Positions 55,490 to 64,000 of a stretch of 64,000 nt of DNA are shown here, piece by piece. Within the stretch, counting starts at the first letter, position 1; every line of letters begins with the position of its first letter. Position numbers and translations under genes: made by a program. Origin of the DNA: Takakia lepidozioides (Eukaryota > Streptophyta > Takakiopsida > Takakiales > Takakiaceae). The stretch lies in contig CM060732.1 in assembly GCA_030704615.1 (NCBI GenBank), forward strand, positions 41,025,053 to 41,089,052. The letters run 5' to 3'. The notes beneath the pieces were generated by a model. That model did not search any database, had not been told where the DNA came from, and saw only the letters and a list, made by a program, of their open reading frames with translations.

Positions 55490-55745
55490 GTAAAGGGCAA
55501 GCGGGTCCATGCTGACCTCAGTAAAAGTGGAATTGCGCCGGACATCATTCTGGAGAGTACTCTGGTCGACATGTATGCCAAATGTAGGATCATGAAGGAT
55601 GCGCGTCAAGTGTTTGACAATGTGGCTCAGCGAAATGTGGTCTCACATATAGTAGAGAGTCTCTAGAAATGTATGAGCAAATGCTACTGGAAGGGGTGAT
55701 GCCTGACTGGGTGACGTTCATTTGTGTTCTCTATGCTTGTGTGAA
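55490..55745 (+). pseudogene. PPR gene fragment
   Basis: In one frame KGKRVHADLSKSGIAPDIIL, then ESTLVDMYAKC and DARQVFDNVAQRNVVS, a PLS-type repeat pair. It then breaks with stops. The nearest relatives in the window are the repeats of the genes at 1845 and 58223. Confidence 0.7.
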
Positions 55746-55959
55746 CCTAGAGCTAGATTCACACTTTGACTGTAAGAGACAGTCTCACCAACCAACATAA
55801 TTTGATGACCGTACGAATTATTCTGTCAGCAAAATGCTAACGAAGGCAAAAGTAAGAGGGAGACGCGGGATTGGCCCGCTAACCTCAAAACTAAGCAGAA
55901 GTCTTTACAAATTGGCGCCTTCCCTATGCTAGGGTATGACATCGAGATCAAAAAGAGGG

Positions 55960-57844
55960 AGAGAGCTACCAAATAGGTCCAATGCAAGATGGACAGCAAT
56001 GCCCTCAACCTTGAATTCATCTCATCGGGAGGTTAAGGAAGGGATAACAAATTCACCCCGAACAGCCACATTGGCTGTTTTGGAGCATGCTGACATGCAC
56101 TCCTTAAGCACCCCCACTTGAATGGATTGTAGAGACTTAGCCTGGTTGGAGTTATCAACCCATATTGCAGATGCGTACTCCAAGCCAGGTCCAACAAGGG
56201 GAGAGAGAGAATGTACTCATAAGACATTGTTTGCCGTAGCCTTGTGGCCATTGACCCCGCGCCCGGTTAGTTTGAGTGGAACATAAAGGGACAGAACCTA
56301 CCTCAAGTCAGGGGCTGACGTCAGTAGTGAGACTTACCTTGATATAGGACATTGATTCGGGTTTTCCAGATATCCTCTAGAAATCCCTTCACACAAGCAT
56401 CAATCTGATGTGTGTGGTTTGCCCAGTAACTAGGCCCCAGAAGGGCCTGGGCTTTTGGCTCAGCCTCGAGACTTTCAAAGTTGGTAAACATAGGTACAGG
56501 CACAATTCTCTTGATAGATTGGAGGAGAGCGTCTCTCTGGTGAGAGCACCCCGGACAGTGAATCAGAAAATGAATATTGTCTTTGGGTTGCCCACACAAC
56601 GGGCAATGTAACTCCCCTTTCCTCTCTGCTTCTGTTTACTGTTCAAAGGTAGGCTTCCTGCCCTGAGAGGAGAGAGAGATTGTACTCATAAGATGTTGTT
56701 TGCCGTAGCCTTGTGGCCATTGACCCCGCGCCCAGTTTGAGCGGGAACAAAAGGGACAGAACCTACCTCTGTCAGGGGCTGACGTTGGTAGTAAGACTTA
56801 CCTCCATATAAAGAATTAATCCGGGTTTTCCAGATATCCTCTAGAAATCCCTTCACACAAGCATCAATCTGCTGTGTGTGATTTGCCCAAAAACTAGGCC
56901 TCAGGAGGGCCTGGGCTTTTGGCTCAGCCTTGAGACTTTCAAAGTTGGTAAACAGGGATACAGGCACAATTCCCTTAATAGATTTGAAGAGCGTCTCTTT
57001 GGTGAGAGAACCCCGGACAGTGTATCAGAAAATGAATACTGTCTTCAGATTGCCCACACAACGGGCAATTGCACTCTCCCTTTCCTCTCTGCTTCTGTTT
57101 GCTGTTCAAAGGTAGGCTTCCTGCCCTGAGTTTAAATTTCAGTCTAGTGCCGAGAGTGGGTAGACCCTTGAGGTCATCCAAGATGTCCTCCCCCATGTCA
57201 CAGACTGGAAACAAGTTCAGGGAAGTTTTCTGCCTAACTTCATTTTCATCAGACAATCTCATGGCAACAGACATGGCTGAGGACACTACAGCCTCTAAGT
57301 CAGATTTATCCAGCAGGGTCAAGACTTGCGCATCCAGGTCCAGGTCCTTGAGGATCTCTTCTACTCTCTTCTGCCAGGACTTAGCCTGTTTGATGGGGCG
57401 GTCCTGTTTCCAAGATATAGAGTCGATTAATTTAGGATATCTGGTGTTGGGCATATGTTGCAGCTGACCCCACCATCTGACCTTGAATTCATCTCGTCGG
57501 GAGCTTAAGTACGGAATCCCAAACTCACCCCGAACAGCCACATTGGCTGTTTTGGAGCATGCTGACATACACTCCTTAAGCACCCCCACTTGAATGGATT
57601 CTAGAGACTTAGCCTGGTTGGAGTTATCAACCCATATAGCAGATCCGTACTCCAAGGCAGGTCTAATAACGCGACAAAGAGGAGAGAGAGAGAGAGAATG
57701 AGAGGTTTTAGTATTTCGGTTGAGCGGTAACAGTTCAATGTTCACATTGATTCCTGCATTGTCTCGGTAAATCTGTTTGTTTCTTTCAAGGCTCCCTTGA
57801 GCGTGACAACCATATCTGATCAATTTCAAGGATGAGCACAGCAT
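55960..57844 (-). mobile_element. Stacked 5'-truncated LINE 3' ends
   Basis: Minus strand. The longest copy (57844-about 56670) encodes the region after the reverse transcriptase: RPALEYGSAIWVDNSNQAKS, then the C-terminal CPLCGQSEDSIHFLIHCPG zinc finger typical of LINE ORF2 proteins. Two shorter copies follow head to tail (about 56660-56205 and 56204-55960), each ending in a similar GTACTCATAAGA/CTCTCTCTC tail. The RT catalytic region is absent, so all are dead-on-arrival insertions. Repeated use of one tail motif suggests insertion into each other or tandem duplication. Confidence 0.65.
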
Positions 57845-58222
57845 ATTTTTTGTGGGTCACTGTAGCCATCAGCCAATGTTGGTCTCGATTCAAAGAGCTT
57901 GTGCACTTTCTGCCATGCAGTCAATATCTAAAGCTTCAAGAAGTGTGGTCCACTCAGTACTCAGCAGGGCCTTTGCCTGTGAGCACCTCAGGAGATCTAC
58001 TATCCAGGGCCAGAGTAGTGGGTAAGAACCCCGATCACTTTGTATTTGGCCTTTAGAAAGTGGCCATAGGGCAGCAGCCCCAAATGTAACCATAAGGTTT
58101 GCTGGCTTGAGCCGTTGGCATTCACCTTCTAGGATTTTGGACTTCCTCTTGGTAATGAACCCAAACTTACCTCCTTGAAAGTTGACTTCAACAGAAGGAA
58201 GCTTTCATGCACATTGCTTGTT

Positions 58223-60325
58223 TCACCAGTAATCCCCACAAGAACAAACCCCATCTTGGAAGTGGTGAAAGCGGTTGACATCCCGCACAACTACTGCTCG
58301 CCCAACAATCTTCGAGATGAACTTGGTGGCTGTGTGGCAGTCACCACACACCCGAAGGTTCTTGAAGATACGAATAGGTGTCTGAGGGGGGGTGCTGATG
58401 AGCCCAAAAGCAATGGCCAGCCTCTCACTGTGATGGCAAAGAGAAAACTCCTTTTCCTCCTCCTCCAAATCATGCAATACATATCGCGTGTCAGGAACAT
58501 AGCCTGCCTCCTTCATCAAACCAGACAATCTCTTCAGCTCGGCATGGATATCCTTAATTTGTGGATGCGATTCATCCCATCCCACAAATGTATGCACCAG
58601 GTTGTTAGCCTCAATGAAGCTGTGCCCTGCATCCTTCATGATACCCCTGCTCTCCATCAATTTTCTCACCTTTGCTTTATCTTCCCACCTGCCGGCTGCA
58701 GCATAGATGTTCGACAGCAGCACATAAGCTGCAGCTTGCTGTGGATCACTTTCCACAATGCTTTTTGCCGCGCGTTCTGCAACCTCCACATCACAATGAA
58801 CTCTGCAGGCACCTAGCAAGGCCCTCCACACAGATGCGTCTGGTTTGATTGGCATGTTTTTGATAAAGTCTTCTGCATCATCCAATTGGCCTGACCGGCC
58901 AAGCAAGTCCACCATGCAGCCAAAATGCTCCACTGTTGGAGCAAGCCCGTGAATCTGGCTTATGGAATCAAAGTAATGAAGGCCTTCATCCACTAGACCC
59001 GCATGGCTGCATGCAGAGAGAAGAGATATGAAGGTTATACCATTGGGCTTCAAGCCCTCCTGTACCATCTGCTCAAATAGTTGGACAACCTCCCTACCAC
59101 ACCCATGCTGAGAGTATCCTCCGATCATGGCATTCCATGTTACCACATTTCTCTCAGTCATATTGTCGAACAATTGCCGAGCACCCATGACGCTCCCGCA
59201 TTTGGCATACATGGTGACGAGGGTATTCTCCAAGTTTACATATGATGCAAGTCCAGCTTTTATGATGTCGGCATGAACCCCTTTGCCCCTTTCCACGGCT
59301 CCTAGGCTGGCACAGGCGTTCAAAACGCAAATGAATGTCACTTCATTGGGCATCAACCCCCCAAGTTGCATTTGGTCATAAATCTCGACAGCCTCCCGCC
59401 CACACCCATGCTGAGCATAACCTGCGATCATGGCACTCCATGAGACTACATTTTTTCTACCCATATTGCCAAACACTTGGAGTGCATCCTTCATGCTTCC
59501 ACACTTGGCATACATATCAACAAGGGCATTCTCCAAATTTATATATGACGCAATTCCAGTTCTTAGGATGTCACGATGGACCTTTCTGCCCTTTTCCAGT
59601 GCTCCGAGACTGGCACAGGCATTGAGAACACAAATGAAGGTGACCCTATCAGGCGTCACCCCTTCCCGTTGCATATGCTCGTAGATCTCTAAAGCCTCCC
59701 CAGCACAACCATGGTTGGCATATCCTGCCATCATTATAGTCCACGTAAATGCATTTCGTTCAGGCATTTTGTCAAATACTTGGCGTGCATCCACCACGCT
59801 CCCGCACTTGGCATACATGTTGACAAGGGTATTGAGTAGAAACAGGTTTGGTTTGAATCCACTTCGAACCATGTGTGCGTGCACCTGCTTCCCCTCTGCC
59901 AGGCCTTTCATGTTGGTGCACTCGTGCAAGATACAGACGTAAGTATTGGAGTCCGCCCGAATGCCTGATTGCTTCAAGATGTGCACCGCCTCTTTCAGTT
60001 GTCCTGCCTCGCACAGTGTCCTCACATCCCCATAGCTGCCAGAAGAGTTCTTCTTGACTTCCTCTCTTACTCCTCTTTCAATGTCACTGGTGACGGTGGG
60101 GGTGCTACCACTGCCGCCAGCCCGATGTCCTGGAATTGCCTGTGTTTGATCCAACACTCCCATGCTGCATGATTCAAAAAACCCTTCCACCCAAGGAGGG
60201 TTCGACCAATTCTCAACCCAAAATCCCTCCTGTGCGCGCTTGGGTCTGAAGTCTGGTGCAAGCAGAGAAGCCGTCATAGCCATCAGTTGCAAGGGTCCAG
60301 CGCCCAGCACGACTCCACTGCCCAT
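58223..60325 (-). CDS. DYW-type PPR protein, predicted organellar C-to-U RNA editing factor
   Basis: An intronless 700-codon ORF. The N-terminus (about 100 residues) may be a transit peptide. From about residue 105 there are tandem P, L and S motifs (YAKCGSVVDARQVFDKMPER and relatives), then E and E+ motifs (GDRS-like GWDESHPQIKDIHAEL). The DYW domain shows the deaminase zinc signature HSERLAIAFG (HxE) and CGDCHTATKF (CxxC), and ends CSCGDYW followed by TGA. The repeats select a cytidine in plastid or mitochondrial RNA and the DYW domain deaminates it. All catalytic residues are present and the ORF is unbroken, so it is probably functional. It is a close paralogue of the truncated gene at 1845-3989. 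Confidence 0.93.
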   Translation of the reverse strand: MGSGVVLGAGPLQLMAMTASLLAPDFRPKRAQEGFWVENWSNPPWVEGFFESCSMGVLDQTQAIPGHRAGGSGSTPTVTSDIERGVREEVKKNSSGSYGDVRTLCEAGQLKEAVHILKQSGIRADSNTYVCILHECTNMKGLAEGKQVHAHMVRSGFKPNLFLLNTLVNMYAKCGSVVDARQVFDKMPERNAFTWTIMMAGYANHGCAGEALEIYEHMQREGVTPDRVTFICVLNACASLGALEKGRKVHRDILRTGIASYINLENALVDMYAKCGSMKDALQVFGNMGRKNVVSWSAMIAGYAQHGCGREAVEIYDQMQLGGLMPNEVTFICVLNACASLGAVERGKGVHADIIKAGLASYVNLENTLVTMYAKCGSVMGARQLFDNMTERNVVTWNAMIGGYSQHGCGREVVQLFEQMVQEGLKPNGITFISLLSACSHAGLVDEGLHYFDSISQIHGLAPTVEHFGCMVDLLGRSGQLDDAEDFIKNMPIKPDASVWRALLGACRVHCDVEVAERAAKSIVESDPQQAAAYVLLSNIYAAAGRWEDKAKVRKLMESRGIMKDAGHSFIEANNLVHTFVGWDESHPQIKDIHAELKRLSGLMKEAGYVPDTRYVLHDLEEEEKEFSLCHHSERLAIAFGLISTPPQTPIRIFKNLRVCGDCHTATKFISKIVGRAVVVRDVNRFHHFQDGVCSCGDYW

Positions 60326-62116
60326 TTCCTGTCTGCCTCGTTAACTTGCCGAATTGCATTGCATCATGTGATCCTGCCACGTTTTATTATTGTGCAGGAG
60401 GAGACAGACCCACCAGCACGCAGCCACACCGAGAGACATTCTCCAAGTCTAGCCGACTCCAGCCACGCCAAGGGACAAACAATCCACAAACACAAAGTGG
60501 GAGTGTGGTTGATGAGAGTGCACCCACACACTGCTTAGATATCCAAATCCAGTCCTATCAGTCGAAAGGCTTCAGAAGCCCTCTCTCTGGGTTGTTGCAA
60601 ACAACTTTGACTTGTCTGTTCTACTTAGCAGTAAGATTATGCCCTCGATATCCCTAAGCTGTTCTATTACATTGAGAGATGTCATCTGAAATGACTGCTC
60701 CCATCTACCAGGACAGATGGTACCACGAAGAGATGTTCAGTGAGGGAAATATATTCCAATACTTGAAGTTTGATGGAACAGCAAGGTTGGAGATGACTAC
60801 ATCGACAGTGTAGTCTGTAAGTAATGTGTTGAAGTTGTGAATGAGTTTGCTTGTTGATAATTTCACTGGCATCGCAATCACTCACTCCATTGTGAACACT
60901 GTCACTCCTCCAACCGGTACCTGTGTCAGTGTTGTTGCAAAGTTCCTCAGAAAGTACCAGGCTTGATCTTTGAGCATGTATTATGCCAGTAGATTGCTCC
61001 CAAGGATGTGAACAGTTTCGACTTACAGAGGAGTTATGCCAGATGAATTCAGAACCAAGGGTATCTTCACTAGAAAGCAGTTCCCTTCTATTATAACTAA
61101 AGCACAATACCTAACACCAATTTGAGTGAAAGAGTAGGCATCCACTCTTTTCCCAACCAGCCTTACTGACTAATCTGCCAAAACTCCATTAGCTGGGATG
61201 TGTGGGCAGGCTCTCATAGTTGATTAGCATGAATCGCATAGTTATGCCTTTATTGGATACCTTTGCTTTGAGCTTTGCTTTGAACTAGACCATACTCTCA
61301 ATGCTTGGCCTAATGGCTTCCTTGGCGGCTTTTGATTTTTTTCCCACCCCTGTTATTAATGAATTAAATCATTTGAAACTGAAGTTGGAGCCTCTCTTAT
61401 ATATAAAAACCATGAATTGGCCCCATGCAAGACTGGCTGTGGGTCTTTACAGGGACAAGCCCTTTGGATCCATGTCCACCGGGCAACAAAATCCCTGGGC
61501 CCCTTACATGACCGGGCCTGTAGGGGGCGTCTTTGTTGACAACCCATCCAACTGGTATCTTCCGCTCCCTGCACTGGCCTGTGAATTTTAGCATCTTGGA
61601 AAGGAGATCTGGTTCTAGAAATGCTGCACTCTAGGTTGGCTTAGCCAAGAAGTGCTATACGGTTGTACGCAGCAAATAAGATCAGTTTCTCATACTGATC
61701 ATAGCTTGTGAGATTCGCACTCATGCCATTATGCTGTAGTTTATTCATGCCACATTTGAAAAACCTCATGTGCATCGTGACCTGTTGCTATGCCGCTGTA
61801 AGATGTGGTGATGAGATTGCTGCTGGCTGTACAACTTTCCAGCTGGTCATAGAACCATTCATGAAGTTGTAGTACCAACCATGAAGTGATAAGCGGCCAT
61901 CCTTGAATCGTTCCTCCAGCCATGGGAATGTGAGCAGGTTCCCGAGCGAAACATTGATCGACTCCTGCAGATATTGAGTTTAGCCCATGAACTCATGTCC
62001 TTGGATCGCAGCTACGAATCAAATCATGTGCAATCACTTCTATGGATACATTTGTGAGCATAAAACGAGTATGAACCGGAATCAGCATTTCATGTTCTCA
62101 CAGAGGACAATTCATA
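60326..62116. other. 5' flank of the PPR gene and intergenic DNA
   Basis: No confident gene. An ORF at 61301-61591 has a protein-like stretch (GLYRDKPFGSMSTGQQ, VFVDNPSNWYLPLPALA) and could be an exon of an unrecognised gene. Confidence 0.3.
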
Positions 62117-63993
62117 GGCAAAATGACTGCAGGAGGTGTCTATGGGATCTCAAATGAGATGTCTGTTCTCACATACAATCTTCCTTGATGTCTTAAACTT
62201 GCTCTTCGGGTCATGGAACAACAACCAGAGATATGGAGGAATGTTGAGCCTGACAAACCGGTACACAGATGGCAAGAAACACAGAAGCCAACACAGAGCG
62301 CAAGGATCAATCAACACCCAGCAAACAGGCTTAAAGCTAGAGTTCCTTACCTGCTCACAAAAGTGGCACTGATCCTGAAATGAGTGGTCTGTACACGCAG
62401 CTAGAGTGCGGGCCTTGGCTGGCAATGCAATCTTCATCCACCTACCTATGAAGTTACTGTCAACGACACAAAGGCAGCACAGAGATAAGATGGTAGCCAA
62501 AGAAAAACATAGATGCAGGTAGGTGGCAAGACCAGGAGGCCACGAATGGTTACAAAGAGATAATGCCACTCCCCCTGACTCTCCATTGAAAAGCCTATTA
62601 AAACATGAGACTACATACAAAATAAAGAAGACAAAAGTTTCAAGGAGTGTCACCAGCAAATTCAGGCACATTTCGTCCGAAGAACAAAATCTTCAAGACC
62701 ACACAGCCAGCAGAAACACATAACGGGGTGATCGAAAGCACCTGCTAAAGTCAGACATCTGCATGAGGGCTCGTACACCCCCACAATTGCTATGCCCCAG
62801 AACAATTATATGCTCCACCTATCATCAGCCATTCAATACTTATCAGACTACATTCCTGCAGTCAACACGCGTTCCAAGAACACCGATCTGCACTTGCAAA
62901 ATGGAGCCAAAACTCTCTCTTGCATACTGACAACAGAGCCGGACCTGAAGCGTTGTCACAGCAAATTCGAGAGCAGCACTTGTCCCATGATATACTCCCT
63001 GCCACACCAACAACCAAGGTAGCAAGCGCCTTTCACTCATTATGGAGCTGAACTGGACACGGCCTTTCAATTACTCTACTGCTTGACATGTTAAATCCAA
63101 CAGTTGAATGAAAGCCTGCTAGAGTTTTATGAGAATGCAGAAATGCACTTGCCGCCACAGCCGTATGGCACAAATTGGATGAACAAACTTCTGCCAGAAC
63201 TTGGAAGATCACCACATTACCCTGACGAAAACTGGTATACACAGACCTCATCCTCCTTAGGGGGAACCAGATTGGCCACGTTGCGTAATGTGAAAACCTC
63301 TCCAGGTTCAAGCCCCATTGTCAATGTTGGGCAAACCCGAGAATCACAGCATGCAATGACCATCACCTACACATTCACATGACATAAACATGAGTAAGGC
63401 TCTCTGTGTTGCCATGGAGCCTAAATGCATCACAGCTTCATAAAATCTGAGACCCAACTACTTCCCTGGCAGGAGCTGCCTTTATAACATTATAAGCATG
63501 ATCTCTCGACCATGGCCACCTTCATGGTTGCTCCGCTGGACATGAACCTTAATCTGGGGTCATATTTGAAGCTAACCACTGGCTTACCCAGCCACTGTGT
63601 CTGTAAGCATATTAAGGAGAACCTCCTCAGGCCATTGCCCACCCTAAATCTGGTGTGAAGGTAACTCTTCCACTTTGCTGGGCAGAGAAGTACCTTGGGC
63701 TCTTGGGAGGCTGCCAGCTTTCTAAACAGCTCCGTCTCCTTGCTGATTACACCATCATTCAGAGTCATGAGAACAAATGCAATATAGTCATATGCAAATC
63801 CCTGCAGTCAATTACATCATGCGGTTTTATCCTTCCATGCTTGCTGAAGGAATGTTCATGTAAAGGTTCAAGAACTGCATGGCTCATGAATCTTCTGAGG
63901 GATCCAGGTGATTGTCAGAGATTGCTCGCTGAAATGGAAGCTGTACTCCTGAATGGTTTCTTCGTAGACAGAGCAGTGACAAAAGGTGTCTAA
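62117..63993 (+). repeat. Right arm of the inverted segmental duplication
   Basis: Matches 5541-7757 in reverse complement except for one block (62467-62750) in direct orientation. It may hold exons of an unrecognised host gene. After a CCAACAG acceptor at 63102, an open stretch reads LNESLLEFYENAEMHLPPQP and continues to about 63320. Near 63510 another begins MATFMVAPLDMNLNLGSYLK, and the ORF 63655-63993 is conserved in both arms. The empty site of the TA-inserted MITE is at about 62228-62240. I cannot name the product. Confidence 0.65.
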
Positions 63994-64000
63994 TCCATGC

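Noticed and set aside
59335-59942. Plus-strand ORFs opposite the DYW gene
   Set aside because: Antisense shadows of PPR repeats.

Overview
This is nuclear DNA of a land plant, most likely a seed-free lineage (fern, lycophyte or bryophyte). The evidence is a RABH1/Rab6 GTPase with GT-AG introns, two PLS-type pentatricopeptide (PPR) genes of which one keeps a full C-terminal DYW editing domain, several dead PPR fragments, and very dense plant transposable elements (Ty3/gypsy, CACTA, a Mutator-like element, LINE, SINE, MITE). No species is claimed.

Layout. 0-0.7 kb: last two exons of a RABH1 gene (+). 1.8-4.5 kb: a PPR gene (+) whose E/DYW tail has decayed. 5.5-7.8 kb: one arm of an inverted segmental duplication whose partner is 62.1-64.0 kb; the left arm also holds a small TA-inserted DNA transposon. 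7.8-13.4 kb: a SINE and two decayed gag remnants (-). 13.4-13.8 kb: a near-perfect 162-bp inverted repeat. About 14.8-23.2 kb: a decayed Mutator-like element with a SWIM-finger transposase, a region resembling a beta-class N6-adenine/N4-cytosine DNA methyltransferase, and arrays of a 20-22 bp GGAAATGCGGCRCCGCATTTCC-type palindrome at both ends and in two introns. 23.2-23.8 kb: an LTR-like sequence.

23.8-50.7 kb looks like nested transposons. An outer element is marked by ACAGACYG-type repeat arrays on both sides and has a BED-like zinc-finger gene. Inside it lies a CACTA (En/Spm) element of about 24 kb with two divergent genes, tnp2 (-) and a Ptta/En/Spm 'transposase_24' gene (+), the latter split around an FCP1-phosphatase-like segment. 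Inserted in the tnp2 coding frame is an 11.8-kb Ty3/gypsy element with identical 360-bp LTR segments. It encodes an extra upstream ORF, Gag with two zinc knuckles, a retropepsin-like protease fused to a complete C5-cytosine DNA methyltransferase, an in-frame UAG in a CARYYA readthrough context, reverse transcriptase/RNase H, and an integrase ending in a PHD finger. Its LTR pieces are circularly permuted, as if it integrated from a two-LTR circle opened at an internal GACAGCTGTC palindrome.

50.7-64 kb: mostly anonymous DNA, a PPR fragment, stacked LINE 3' ends (-), a full DYW-type PPR gene (-), and the second arm of the segmental duplication.

The most notable observation is that two unrelated mobile elements in one window each carry a DNA-methyltransferase-type domain: an intact-looking C5 enzyme in the retrotransposon and a decayed beta-class-like one in the Mutator-like element. 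C5 methyltransferases inside retrotransposons have been reported in dinoflagellates and charophyte algae. I do not know of a description of this exact architecture (protease-methyltransferase, leaky-stop context, PHD integrase) in a land plant, but I could not search.
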